From NCBI GenBank assembly GCA_023666965.1, contig JAMPAZ010000003.1, positions 1 through 64,000 on the forward strand: a DNA stretch of 64,000 nt, read 5' to 3'. The notes below the pieces were generated by a model that saw only the letters and a program-made list of their open reading frames with translations, had not been told where the DNA came from and made no database searches. The translations under genes were made by a program, and so were the position numbers. The DNA is from Muribaculum sp. Lineage in GTDB: Bacteria > Bacteroidota > Bacteroidia > Bacteroidales > Muribaculaceae. This document shows, in pieces, positions 53,313 through 62,457 of this stretch. Positions within the stretch are counted from its first letter, which is position 1. Each line of letters begins with the position of its first letter.

Positions 53313-54812
53313 ATGAAAGAAAAAATAGTCTTTATATTGTTAATCATGTTCTCCACCGTCCCGCGCCTTTTGGCGCAGGACGCCGTGGAAACCCTCTTGC
53401 CTGTCCGGCAGATCACTCTTGACGAGGCAATTAATCTGGCTCGGGCGCAAAGTGTCGATGCCGCGGTGGCGTTAAACGAGCTTAAATCGGCATATTGGCA
53501 GTATCGCACATATCGTGCAGAATTGCTCCCGGAGATTAATTTCAATGCCACAGTGCCAAACTACCGCAAGAGCTACAGCGCGTATCAGCTTGACGACGGC
53601 TCCTATACATTCGTGCGCAATAATGTCATGGAGATGTCGGGCGAACTTTCTATTGACCAGAATATATGGCTCACGGGCGGTACGCTTTCGCTTAACACTT
53701 CGCTTGATTATCTGCAGATGCTCGAAGGCGATAAATACAAGCGGTTCATGTCGGTGCCCCTGGCATTGACGCTCAACCAGCCTATTCTTGGAGTGAACTC
53801 CGTCAAATGGGATCGTCGGATTGAGCCTGTGCGCTACGAGGAGGCGAAGGCCAACTTCATCACTGCTACCGAGCAGGTGGCGATGACGACAATTAACTAT
53901 TTCTTCAACTTGCTGATGGCCAGAGAGAGCCTGAATATTGCCCGCCAAAATATGGAGAATGCACGCAAACTGTACGAGGTTGCGGTGGCAAAGCGCAAAA
54001 TGGGGCAAATTAGCGAAAACGATCTTCTGCAGCTTGAGCTTAACAAGCTAAACGCTCAGTCGGAGCTGACCGACTGCGAAAGTTCGTTGAAGAGCAATAT
54101 GTTTCAGCTCCGTTCGTTCCTCGGAATTGACGCGGATATAGACCTCGCCCCGATAGTGCCGGGCGATGTTCCCGACGTGCTCATCAGCTATGACGATGTG
54201 CTCGCTAAGGCATTGGCCAACAATGCTTTTTCTAAAAATATCCGCCGCCGTCAGTTGGAAGCCGATTATTCCGTAGCACGAGCTAAAGGCAATCTCCGCC
54301 AGATAAATCTGTTCGCCCAAATTGGGTATACCGGCACGGCCGACCGATTTAAAGGTGCTTACGACCGTCTGAAGGACAATCAGATTGTTCAGGTCGGTTT
54401 CAAGATTCCGATTCTTGATTGGGGACGTCGCCGGGGTAGCGTTAAGGTGGCCGAGAGCGACCGTGAAGTGGTAGAGAGCCGCATACGTCAAGAAACGATG
54501 GATTTTAATCAAAACATATTCATCCTGGTGGAGCGGTTCAACAATCAGCAGCAACAGGTCAATATAGCGTCTTTGGCCGACACTATTGCGCAACGCCGGT
54601 ACAATACGAATGTCGAGACGTTTATGATCGGTAAAATATCCACCCTCGACCTCAATGACTCGCAAGTGAGCAAGGATGAGTCGCGAAAGTCATTCATCAA
54701 CGAGCTGTATCTCTATTGGTACTATTATTACCAGTTGCGGAGCTTGACACTTTGGGACTTTGCCGGACTGCGTTCAATCGACGCTGACATAGAACGTATC
54801 GTGAAACAATAA
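53313..54812 (+). CDS. TolC-family outer-membrane efflux protein
   Basis: The 499-residue protein has a signal peptide ending LLAQ and the two-fold TolC repeat of long helices and beta strands: 'ITLDEAINLARAQSVDAAVAL' and 'MMARESLNIARQNMENARKL'-type helices in repeat 1, and 'VGFKIPILDWGRRRGSVKVAE' with 'RYNTNVETFMIGKISTLDLND' in repeat 2. It forms the trimeric outer-membrane channel for the adaptor encoded at 46115. It lies between permease pairs 2 and 3. Confidence 0.93.
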   Translation: MKEKIVFILLIMFSTVPRLLAQDAVETLLPVRQITLDEAINLARAQSVDAAVALNELKSAYWQYRTYRAELLPEINFNATVPNYRKSYSAYQLDDGSYTFVRNNVMEMSGELSIDQNIWLTGGTLSLNTSLDYLQMLEGDKYKRFMSVPLALTLNQPILGVNSVKWDRRIEPVRYEEAKANFITATEQVAMTTINYFFNLLMARESLNIARQNMENARKLYEVAVAKRKMGQISENDLLQLELNKLNAQSELTDCESSLKSNMFQLRSFLGIDADIDLAPIVPGDVPDVLISYDDVLAKALANNAFSKNIRRRQLEADYSVARAKGNLRQINLFAQIGYTGTADRFKGAYDRLKDNQIVQVGFKIPILDWGRRRGSVKVAESDREVVESRIRQETMDFNQNIFILVERFNNQQQQVNIASLADTIAQRRYNTNVETFMIGKISTLDLNDSQVSKDESRKSFINELYLYWYYYYQLRSLTLWDFAGLRSIDADIERIVKQ

Positions 54813-54829
54813 CAAAACGATAGGGAGAA

Positions 54830-56080
54830 ATGATGCGATTTTTCAGGCACGTGGCGGAGTTGCTGAAGCAAAACCCTATTCAATCGGCCATCGTGATTAT
54901 AGGCACGGCCGTCACATTAGCTTTTGTGATGGTGGTGGTGATGAATTATCATCTTCGGGTAGCCGATGCGTTGCCCGAGCCGAATAGAGGCCGGACGGTC
55001 TATGTGTCGCCCGGAGTGGTGCACAATGTTAACGGAACCAACTATAATCATGGGATTGGGCGTCTGACATACGAACGTCTGCTCGAAGGTTTGCCCGGAG
55101 TCGATTTGGCCACCTGGTACGGACAATTCTCCCAACAACCATGTGCGCTGACCGTGCATGACCGTAACCATTTATTATATCTGCGCGAGGTAGGTGACGG
55201 ATGGTTTGATTTTATGGACTATGACTTTATTGCCGGCCGGCCTTTTTCCGTTGAGGAGAACCGTGAAAAAGCCCGCGAGGTGGTGATAAGCAGGTCTGCG
55301 GCAAAGCGTCTGGCCGGTGGCGAACCGGAAGATTTAGTCGGCAAAGAAATTACCGTAAACTACGCGCCGATGACGGTCACCGGTGTCTATGAGGATGTCA
55401 GCCCGATTTTTCAGACTGCATTTGCCGATGTCTTGCTGCCGTTCGATTTCATCGGCGATGACCGCTTGATGGAAGGGTTGATGGGCTTTCGATACCCTCT
55501 TCTGATGCTTTCCGACGGTGCGTCGATGGAAGATGTTGTCAGCGAGATTGATAGGCGTGAAGCGATGCTCAACAATGAAGGGCGACAATTTGAATACCAT
55601 TCTGAAAAATTTTATGACCAGTTGGGCTACAGCCTGTTTCGCGATTCGATGATAAATCCGGTTTTAGTATATGGACTGCTTATAATGGTGCTTTTAGTGG
55701 TGCCGGCTCTGGGCGTGGCCGGACTTATAAATGCACAAATGCAGTCGCGTCTGGGCGAAATAGCCATTCGTAAAGCCTATGGAGCTACAAACGGCAACGT
55801 AATAGCCGGACTCTTCCTGGAAACACTCGTAAGCACCCTTATCGGCGCGGTAGTAGGATACGGATTGGCGTGTCTGGCGATATGGTTAGGCCGCGAATGG
55901 ATGTTTAATGACATTCCCTTAAGCGAGGTTACTTTCACCTATAGGATGCTGGTCAATCCGTTGCTGATATTATACACGGTCTTGGCCTGTCTACTGTTTA
56001 CGTCGCTTGCTTCAATAGTGCCTGCGTGGACATCCACGCGCCATAATATAGCCTCGACTTTGAAAGGAGGTGAGAAATGA
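54830..56080 (+). CDS. MacB/FtsX-type ABC permease, type A of pair 3
   Basis: The 416-residue protein carries the N-terminal helix ('AIVIIGTAVTLAFVMVVVM'), a periplasmic domain ('YDFIAGRPFSVEENREKAR', 'NYAPMTVTGVYEDVS') and the FtsX signature 'EIAIRKAYGATNGNVIAGLF'. The start has two adjacent ATGs (54830 and 54833). Its end overlaps the next gene by 4 bp (ATGA). Confidence 0.9.
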   Translation: MMRFFRHVAELLKQNPIQSAIVIIGTAVTLAFVMVVVMNYHLRVADALPEPNRGRTVYVSPGVVHNVNGTNYNHGIGRLTYERLLEGLPGVDLATWYGQFSQQPCALTVHDRNHLLYLREVGDGWFDFMDYDFIAGRPFSVEENREKAREVVISRSAAKRLAGGEPEDLVGKEITVNYAPMTVTGVYEDVSPIFQTAFADVLLPFDFIGDDRLMEGLMGFRYPLLMLSDGASMEDVVSEIDRREAMLNNEGRQFEYHSEKFYDQLGYSLFRDSMINPVLVYGLLIMVLLVVPALGVAGLINAQMQSRLGEIAIRKAYGATNGNVIAGLFLETLVSTLIGAVVGYGLACLAIWLGREWMFNDIPLSEVTFTYRMLVNPLLILYTVLACLLFTSLASIVPAWTSTRHNIASTLKGGEK

Positions 56081-57315
56081 TACATCATATTTTGCACCGG
56101 ATATGGAATTGCCGGCGCTCGAATCTTTGGATATGGGGATTGCTGGCTGTCGTAATACTGTTGATGTGGTATGCCGTCGACATTGTATTCAACTATGAGT
56201 CGGCCGCACATTCGCCTATGGGCTACAATCTTGACGGCACCTATTATATAGAATTGAAATATAAACATAACGTTGGGAATGTCACGGAGGATGAGGCACA
56301 AATCAGAAAAAGCTTGATTAATTTATGTAAGGAGTATCCGGGGGTAGAAGCTGTCTGTTGCGCACTCGGTACGATGCCTCTGAGCGAAGGACGCATGTTT
56401 GAAGGCTACTCTACGCACGATGACTCGTCCAGAATCGTATCGACCTATATCCGCTATGGCAATCCGGAAATGTTTGATGTGTTTAGGCTTGAGCCTATAT
56501 ACGGAGCGGTTGACCGTGACGGGTGGAGCGTCGCTGAATATCCTATGCCTGCCGTGCTGACGGAAGATTTGGCCGATTCCTTGTTTCAGGATGCTTCAAA
56601 GGCTGTCGGACAGACTTTTTTCAATCCGTACTATTGGAAGGCCGGTGAAGCCACTGACTATCGCGTGGCCGCGGTGGTGCCTATGCAAAAGTTCGGTGAA
56701 TATGAGCGTTATGAACCTATGATACTCCTGCCTTTGGAGCCGAGCCGGGAAGAAAATGCGCGAATTATTTTGAGGGTTCGGCCTGATGCTCGTGTCGGAT
56801 TCATCGATCGGTTTGTGGATGATATGACCCCGATATTGGACCGTGGCGTGTTTTATTTGAAGCGCGTTCAGTCGCTCGATGACTTAAAGAGCACATACGC
56901 TATGCTCCAAGGCACTTCTTCGTATTTAAACATGACCTACGGCGTGATTTGCTTCTTTTTGTTCACCGTATTTCTAATCGTATTCGGAACATTTTCAATA
57001 CGCACGCGAAGGACAAGGGCAGAGATTGGCCTTAAAGTTGCCATGGGGTCTTCGCGCAGGTTGATAATGGCAGAACTGGTGCTTGAGGGGATAATTTTGC
57101 TGGTTCTTGCAGCTGTGCCTGCTATTTTGATTGCCGCCTATATGGCATACTCGGAAGTGACGGTTAACACTCTGACGGATATGACGGTCGGGCGATTCAT
57201 CGTGTGCTTTGTCGGCGCGTTGGTCCTTTTGTCGGTTGTAATAGTTTTGGCTATATGGCCGTCGACTGCCGGAGCCATGAAGCTGTCGCCGGCCGTAGCG
57301 TTGCGCGATGAATAA
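56077..57315 (+). CDS. MacB/FtsX-type ABC permease, type B of pair 3
   Basis: The 412-residue protein overlaps its partner by 4 bp. It has the type B start (basic, then 'LWIWGLLAVVILLMWYAVDI'), a periplasmic domain, the FtsX signature 'EIGLKVAMGSSRRLIMAELV' and the C-terminus SPAVALRDE. It is the last transport gene; the regulator genes follow after 32 bp. Confidence 0.9.
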   Translation: MIHHILHRIWNCRRSNLWIWGLLAVVILLMWYAVDIVFNYESAAHSPMGYNLDGTYYIELKYKHNVGNVTEDEAQIRKSLINLCKEYPGVEAVCCALGTMPLSEGRMFEGYSTHDDSSRIVSTYIRYGNPEMFDVFRLEPIYGAVDRDGWSVAEYPMPAVLTEDLADSLFQDASKAVGQTFFNPYYWKAGEATDYRVAAVVPMQKFGEYERYEPMILLPLEPSREENARIILRVRPDARVGFIDRFVDDMTPILDRGVFYLKRVQSLDDLKSTYAMLQGTSSYLNMTYGVICFFLFTVFLIVFGTFSIRTRRTRAEIGLKVAMGSSRRLIMAELVLEGIILLVLAAVPAILIAAYMAYSEVTVNTLTDMTVGRFIVCFVGALVLLSVVIVLAIWPSTAGAMKLSPAVALRDE

Positions 57316-57334
57316 ATAACTGAAATCTTTTTAC

Positions 57335-57342
57335 TATCTTTG
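57335..57342 (+). promoter_or_regulatory. Possible internal -7 box before the response regulator
   Basis: TATCTTTG fits TAnnTTTG and ends 5 bp before the ATG. It would give a leaderless or nearly leaderless transcript and basal regulator expression independent of sigma-54. No -33 TTG was seen at the usual spacing. Confidence 0.4.
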
Positions 57343-57347
57343 TCACT

Positions 57348-58703
57348 ATGATATTAATTATTGACGATGATAAATCTGTATGCTTGTCGCTCAAGCTCCT
57401 GCTTAAGCGCATGGACTATGATGTCGAGGTGGCATACGATCAGGCTCAAGCCATGGACATAATACGGGCAGTCGAGCCGAGGCTCATCTTGATGGATATG
57501 AATTTTTCCTTTTCGACTTCGGGCGACGAGGGACTAATTCTGTTGCGTCAGGTAAAGCTGTTTCGTCCTAATGTGCCGGTGATTCTTATGACGGCATGGG
57601 GGAGCATTCCGCTCGCCGTCGAAGGCATCCGGGCCGGAGCATTCGACTTCATAACCAAGCCCTGGGACAACAATCTGCTCTTACAGCGAATTGCCACGGC
57701 GATTGAGTTGTCGTCCGAGAGCGGTGCCTCGGACGATTCCGGCGACGTAAAGTTCGACCGAAGCCGGATCATCGGCAGCAGTCCGGCATTGATGAAGGTT
57801 CTCGATACGATTAAGCGGGTGGCGCGTACCGATGCGTCGGTATTAATTACGGGTGAGAACGGAACCGGAAAGGAGCTGATTGCCGAGGCTCTCCACATCA
57901 ACAGCCACCGTGCCGGCCGCCCATTTGTAAAGGTCAATTTGGGAGGTATATCGCAGACTTTGTTCGAGAGCGAGATGTTTGGGCATAAGAAGGGCGCTTT
58001 CACGGGAGCCGTGGCTGATCGTAAAGGTAGGTTTGAATTGGCCCACACCGGAACAATATTCCTTGATGAAATCGGAGATCTCGACATGAGTTGTCAAGTG
58101 AAGATGCTGCGAGTGCTTCAAGAGCACACATTTGAACCTCTTGGCGACAGCCGTCCGCGAAAAGTCGATGTCCGGGTTGTGTGTGCCACTAATGCCGATC
58201 TGCCGACAATGGTCGCTGACAAGACTTTCCGCGAGGATTTGTTCTATCGTATAAATCTCATAACGGTTCAATTGCCGCCTTTGAGGGAGCGCCGGGGCGA
58301 CATTCCACTCCTTGTGCGCCATTTTGCAAAAGAAATATCGGCTTCTTCGCGCCGTCCGATGCCGGATATTACCCCTGATGCCATGGAGTTTCTGCGCAAG
58401 TTGCCGTATCCGGGAAATATCCGCGAACTTAAGAACCTTGTCGAGCGCACACTTTTGGTCGGAAGCGACGGGTCGTTTAACGCATCGCATTTCGAGGAGC
58501 AACATCGGCAGTCGCTCGGTGGCGGCAGTGTCGTAAATGTCGATGGATTGACTTTGGAGGGAGCAGAGCGTCGTTCGATAGAAAATGCATTGGAAAAGTG
58601 TAAAGGCAATCTATCGCAAGCCGCGGCCATGCTCGGCATATCGAGGCAGTCGCTCTATCGGCGGATGGAAAAATTCGGTATAAAGGGTGGCTCTAAACTT
58701 TAA
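57348..58703 (+). CDS. NtrC-family sigma-54-dependent response regulator
   Basis: The 451-residue protein has a receiver domain with the phospho-acceptor Asp in LILMDMNFSF (about residue 50). The AAA+ sigma-54 activator domain shows Walker A GENGTGKE, the sigma-54-contacting loop GAFTGAV, Walker B FLDEIGDLD and the arginine finger region FREDLFYRIN. A C-terminal Fis-type HTH reads 'NLSQAAAMLGISRQSLYRRM'. It is the expected activator of the promoter at 46056 and perhaps of others. The histidine kinase gene follows after 3 bp. Confidence 0.95.
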   Translation: MILIIDDDKSVCLSLKLLLKRMDYDVEVAYDQAQAMDIIRAVEPRLILMDMNFSFSTSGDEGLILLRQVKLFRPNVPVILMTAWGSIPLAVEGIRAGAFDFITKPWDNNLLLQRIATAIELSSESGASDDSGDVKFDRSRIIGSSPALMKVLDTIKRVARTDASVLITGENGTGKELIAEALHINSHRAGRPFVKVNLGGISQTLFESEMFGHKKGAFTGAVADRKGRFELAHTGTIFLDEIGDLDMSCQVKMLRVLQEHTFEPLGDSRPRKVDVRVVCATNADLPTMVADKTFREDLFYRINLITVQLPPLRERRGDIPLLVRHFAKEISASSRRPMPDITPDAMEFLRKLPYPGNIRELKNLVERTLLVGSDGSFNASHFEEQHRQSLGGGSVVNVDGLTLEGAERRSIENALEKCKGNLSQAAAMLGISRQSLYRRMEKFGIKGGSKL

Positions 58704-58706
58704 ACC

Positions 58707-60032
58707 ATGAGACTTTCTTGGCTATTCTCTCTGATAGTCATTCTGGTGTTGGGGGTGGCGATTGTAGGATGCGGACTGTGGCATCCGCGATGGCTCAGTC
58801 CTCCTGCCTGCCGTTTTGCCTTAGGGATAGCCGTGGCGCTTTTGCTATTTTTGTTGGCTGTATTCTATTATAAGACTGTACGTCCGATCCATGCTTTGTC
58901 AAACGGCATCGATTTGTTGCGTGCCCAGGATTTCAGCAGTCGATTGTCAAAAGTCAATTCTATCGAAGCCGACGAGATTGTTGACATGTTCAACACCATG
59001 ATGAGTCGGTTAAAGGCCGAGAGGCTGCGTTTGCGCGAGCAGAATCATTTCTTTGATTTGGTGGTTTCAGTCTCGCCGATGGGCATCCTTATTCTGGACA
59101 CCGACGGGCGCATAACAATGGCCAATCCCTCGGCGGTGGCCTTTTTTGATTGTACTGACGAGGTAGCCGTTGTGGGGCACAGGTTGGACCAAATTGCATC
59201 GACTTTGTCGGTGGCGATTAGCAAGATTCCCCAAAACTCTGTACAAACTCTGCGTCTTAGCGACTCGATGATCTACCGATGTTCGCGTCTTTCGTTCATG
59301 GACAGTGGCTATGCCCACCCGTTCGTGCTTATTGAAAGAATGACCGATGAAGTGGTAAAAGCTGAGAAAAAGGCCTACGAAAAAGTCGTACGCATGATTG
59401 CACATGAAGTTAACAATTCCATTGCGGGAGTTAACTCGACCCTCGACACGGCTTCGAGCATCATTCAAGAGTCCGGCTACGAGCAGTTGCTCGATGTGGC
59501 CCAGGTGCTTCGTGTTTGCCAGGAGCGATGTGTAGCCATGAGTCGGTTCATCACAGCATTTGCCGATGTCGTAAAGATTCCCGAAGCTAATTTGAAGGAC
59601 GATTGCCTGAACTCACGGATTTTAGCCTGTCGCGGATTTCTGGAGAGTATATGTGGCCGTTATGGCGTGACTTTAAAGCTGAGTCTGTGCGACGGATGGA
59701 CTCCCGTAATGCTCGACTCAGTGCTCTTTGAGCAGGCTCTACTTAACATCCTTAAAAATTCGGCGGAAAGCACCGGCGAAGGGGGAGTGATAGAGATAGT
59801 CACCACAGACAACCCCGTCACATTGACCGTCATCGACAACGGCCCGGGTATTTCAGAAGAGGCGCGTAAGAAGCTTTTCACACCTTTCTATTCTTCCAAG
59901 CCCCAGGGCCAAGGGCTCGGGCTTATCTTCATCAGCGATGTCTTGACAAAGCACGGTTGCCGCTTCTCTCTGACAACCTCACCCGTCGATGCCTTGACCC
60001 GATTCTTCATTTCGTTTCCTAAGCAGAAGTGA
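58707..60032 (+). CDS. Membrane sensor histidine kinase, NtrB/NtrY-like
   Basis: The 441-residue kinase has two N-terminal helices with almost no periplasmic loop (about residues 5-22 and 32-52), then a HAMP-like segment and a PAS domain ('HFFDLVVSVSPMGILILDTDG'). The phospho-acceptor His lies in MIAHEVNNSIAGV, and the HATPase domain has the N box 'EQALLNILKNSAESTGEGG', the G1 box VIDNGPGIS and the G2 box GQGLGLIF. The near absence of a periplasmic domain suggests that it senses membrane or cytoplasmic signals. It is the partner of the regulator encoded just upstream. Confidence 0.93.
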   Translation: MRLSWLFSLIVILVLGVAIVGCGLWHPRWLSPPACRFALGIAVALLLFLLAVFYYKTVRPIHALSNGIDLLRAQDFSSRLSKVNSIEADEIVDMFNTMMSRLKAERLRLREQNHFFDLVVSVSPMGILILDTDGRITMANPSAVAFFDCTDEVAVVGHRLDQIASTLSVAISKIPQNSVQTLRLSDSMIYRCSRLSFMDSGYAHPFVLIERMTDEVVKAEKKAYEKVVRMIAHEVNNSIAGVNSTLDTASSIIQESGYEQLLDVAQVLRVCQERCVAMSRFITAFADVVKIPEANLKDDCLNSRILACRGFLESICGRYGVTLKLSLCDGWTPVMLDSVLFEQALLNILKNSAESTGEGGVIEIVTTDNPVTLTVIDNGPGISEEARKKLFTPFYSSKPQGQGLGLIFISDVLTKHGCRFSLTTSPVDALTRFFISFPKQK

Positions 60033-60036
60033 TTTA

Positions 60037-60103
60037 GAGGCTGTGTCAAAATATAATTTGCTTCTGAAAGAAGATTAACTTGTGTAGCCGGGTAAAGCGG
60101 GCG
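60037..60103 (+). repeat. Dispersed 65-bp repeat, copy 2
   Basis: Starts with GAGGCTGTGTCAAAATAT four bases after the kinase stop codon and matches the reverse complement of 322-387. See the entry for copy 1. Confidence 0.6.
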
Positions 60104-60121
60104 TAGGACCGATTTGCCCGG
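60088..60121 (+). terminator. Probable terminator of the efflux/ABC operon
   Basis: CCGGGTAAA (60088-60096) pairs over 9 bp (one G-U) with TTTGCCCGG (60113-60121), followed by TTTAG. Confidence 0.55.
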
Positions 60122-60216
60122 TTTAGATTGTGGTGATATGTGAAATCTGCAAAGATTTATTGTTGATTAATAAGTTGTTAAATCTTTCCAGATTTTATTA
60201 CTGTTTCAAACATAAA

Positions 60217-60276
60217 CCGGAGATAGGCGCGTTGCGCCAATCCCCGGCTAATCAGTTTTGTGCATCTTTCAGATGC
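60217..60276 (+). other. Two hairpins in the leader of the barrel gene
   Basis: CCGG-A-GAT-A-GGCGC (60217-60230) pairs with GCGCC-A-ATC-CCCGG (60234-60246), loop GTT. A second hairpin, GCATC-TTTCA-GATGC, lies at 60262-60276. They stand in the 382-bp gap between the kinase and the barrel gene, where I see no ORF and no clear promoter. They may belong to a regulatory leader or a small RNA. Confidence 0.4.
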
Positions 60277-60414
60277 GATAATTGCATTGTGACACACCGT
60301 CCTTATAACTTCTGAACAATATTTAACAGTGTGCGTTGTATTAATTGTGGCTCGATTATCTCAGCTACATTGAAATGCATATTCACATTTGTTAAAATCA
60401 AAAAATAGAACGTT

Positions 60415-60933
60415 ATGAAGAAATTTTTGCTTGCTTTCTGTGCTATGATCGGAATTGCCACTATGGCTCAGGCACAAAAGACAGAGTTGTTTGTAAGCTA
60501 CGGCGGTTATACCCAGATGGATGCTACTGATTGCCACGACGGAGGTCCCGATGTCAACAACGCTTGGGGTGCCTTGAACCTCGGTGCCAACTTCAATGTG
60601 GCTCCTAACTTTTGGATCGGACCGTCCTACACATTTTCGAGCACGTCGCGCAAGCACATGTCCGACAATAAGTTTTACTACCACGCCATAATGCTTAACG
60701 GACGCTACAACTATTGGCGTAATTCCATCGTGACATTATACGGAAAGGTTGGCCTTGGTGCCATTATTACCCATCAGACCTATTCCGATGAGAGCAAAAA
60801 CACCTCTTATTTTGCCTATCAATTTACTCCCGTAGGCGCTCAGGTCGGCATCACTCGTTCGGTCGCTTTATTCGGAGAGCTTGGTTTCGGCGCTCAAGGT
60901 CTGCTCCAGGTTGGATTTAAGTTCAACCTTTAA
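60415..60933 (+). CDS. Small outer-membrane beta-barrel protein
   Basis: The 172-residue product has a signal peptide ending AQAQ and alternating strands ('TELFVSYGGYTQM', 'LNLGANFNVAPNFWIGPSYTF', 'IMLNGRYNYW', 'VTLYGKVGLGAII'), and it ends in FKFNL, as in small OmpX-like barrels. Its long, hairpin-containing 5' region suggests post-transcriptional control. It is separate from the ABC operon. Confidence 0.85.
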   Translation: MKKFLLAFCAMIGIATMAQAQKTELFVSYGGYTQMDATDCHDGGPDVNNAWGALNLGANFNVAPNFWIGPSYTFSSTSRKHMSDNKFYYHAIMLNGRYNYWRNSIVTLYGKVGLGAIITHQTYSDESKNTSYFAYQFTPVGAQVGITRSVALFGELGFGAQGLLQVGFKFNL

Positions 60934-60970
60934 TTCTTGGCTTTAGTATTGTTTGTTATATTTGTTGTAT

Positions 60971-61007
60971 AATAAAGGCCGCGGAATCAACCACCGCGGC
61001 CTTTATT
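60971..61007. terminator. Strong bidirectional terminator
   Basis: A perfect 14-bp stem (AATAAAGGCCGCGG with CCGCGGCCTTTATT, 9-nt loop) lies between the convergent barrel and aquaporin genes. Confidence 0.9.
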
Positions 61008-61031
61008 AGTTTGTCGTTTTTTTGTGAAAAG

Positions 61032-61730
61032 CTATTTCTTGTCTGCGATATAGGGTGATACGGCTTTCCATGCCGCTACCGCTATCGCGGCGCCTACCAG
61101 CGGACCTACTACCATGATCCAAAAGTCTGAGAAAGCTCCCGGCGAGAATATTGCGGGTCCGAAGCTTCGCGCCGGATTGACCGAGCAATTGTCCACCGGA
61201 ATGCCTACGATATTGACTAATCCAAGTCCGATACCAATAGCCAGGCCTGCGAATTTACCCCAGCCGACATTAGAATCCGTGGCACCTAAGATGATGAACA
61301 CGAAGAAGAAAGTCAACAGTATTTCTACGAACAATGCCATTCCGGCTGTAGCTCCAGGCTGAAGCACATTGGTGGCAAGATTGTTGTCGCCTGTCACACC
61401 TCCGAAGTTAAATTCCGGATTCATGTTCACGGCCCAATAAAGAAATCCGGCTCCGATAACGGCTCCGATTAACTGGAATACCCAGTAGCCGAGCATATCT
61501 TTGAACGACATACGCCCGCTTAGCCATACTCCGAACGAGACGGCCGGATTAACGTGGCATCCCGAAATGTTTCCAATACAGTAGCATAGACATATCAGTA
61601 CAAGACCGAAGCAGATTCCCACTCCGTAACCTCCAATCGACGGGCCCGCGAAGACCGCGCTTCCGCACGCGAGCAATACCAGGAACATAGTTCCGATACC
61701 CTCTGCTAAATACTTTTTTAAAGCATCCAT
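61032..61730 (-). CDS. aqpZ: Aquaporin (MIP family, AqpZ-like)
   Basis: The ATG at 61730 (MDALKKYLAEGIGTM) gives the usual 232-residue length; an upstream ATG at 61772 adds 14 residues and would overlap the preceding gene. There are six helices and two NPA boxes (GCHVNPAVS and CSVNPARSFGPA). The second box, followed by RSFGPA, is the water-channel rather than the glycerol type. It conducts water across the inner membrane. It is the last gene of a minus-strand group that includes pssA and psd. Confidence 0.9.
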   Translation of the reverse strand: MDALKKYLAEGIGTMFLVLLACGSAVFAGPSIGGYGVGICFGLVLICLCYCIGNISGCHVNPAVSFGVWLSGRMSFKDMLGYWVFQLIGAVIGAGFLYWAVNMNPEFNFGGVTGDNNLATNVLQPGATAGMALFVEILLTFFFVFIILGATDSNVGWGKFAGLAIGIGLGLVNIVGIPVDNCSVNPARSFGPAIFSPGAFSDFWIMVVGPLVGAAIAVAAWKAVSPYIADKK

Positions 61731-61768
61731 AAATGTTTGTTTGTTAGGTAAAAATAAATAGATAGTCC

Positions 61769-62455
61769 TCAATATGAGGTGTCTTCGTCAAGTGAATAGT
61801 TCAGAAAGTCGATGAGAGGCTTCAGTACGCGCATCATATCCGATGCCTTTTCGGGCCAGTCGGGCGTATAGAAGAAGTTTTCGTCGCATACATGAAATTT
61901 TCCGTAGTCTTTCAGCCTCAGCAACTCTATATGCGGATGGTCCTTTGGCCAACCTTTGGGTGCGCTTTTCAGTTTTCCTCCAACCCAGCCCGGATAAAGC
62001 TTTTCAAGCTCCGGCTGATGTATGATCTCTTCAAACTCTTCGATATTGTCTACAATGGCGTTGCGCAGTTTTTTCAGCGAATCGGCATCCGGTTGCCAGA
62101 TGCCTCCGTAGAAGCCGCTCTCTCCCGGACGTATGTCCATTTGCAGATAGTAACCTCCGTAGTGTTCCATTCTGTGGCCTGTAGGCGACATTGATGCTGA
62201 AAAATACACCTTGTACGGTGTCTTGTCGAGCGAGAATCGAGTGTCGCGGTAAATGCGGTAGGCCGATTCCTTTGCGGTCATACCTCCGATTCCCGGCTCC
62301 CACTGCCCCATGCTGTTGATCATCCGTTGCAGGTCGTCGAGCCAAAGTCCGCGCAGACGGTCAAAACGGGCCTTGTTTGACTGAAACCATGGGCGGTTGT
62401 TGTTGGCCGACAGTTCCCGGAGAAAATCGAAAAGTTCCTTTGTGTAGTAAGCCAT
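61769..62455 (-). CDS. DUF2461 family protein
   Basis: The 228-residue protein matches the DUF2461/TIGR02453 family: 'LFDFLRELSANNNRPWFQSNK', then RFSLDKTPYKVYFSAS, 'GYYLQMDIRPGESGFYGGIW' and KGWPKDHP. Function is unknown. It lies 2 bp from the DUF4834 gene, and its stop lies 38 bp before the aquaporin start. Confidence 0.9.
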   Translation of the reverse strand: MAYYTKELFDFLRELSANNNRPWFQSNKARFDRLRGLWLDDLQRMINSMGQWEPGIGGMTAKESAYRIYRDTRFSLDKTPYKVYFSASMSPTGHRMEHYGGYYLQMDIRPGESGFYGGIWQPDADSLKKLRNAIVDNIEEFEEIIHQPELEKLYPGWVGGKLKSAPKGWPKDHPHIELLRLKDYGKFHVCDENFFYTPDWPEKASDMMRVLKPLIDFLNYSLDEDTSY

Positions 62456-62457
62456 AG

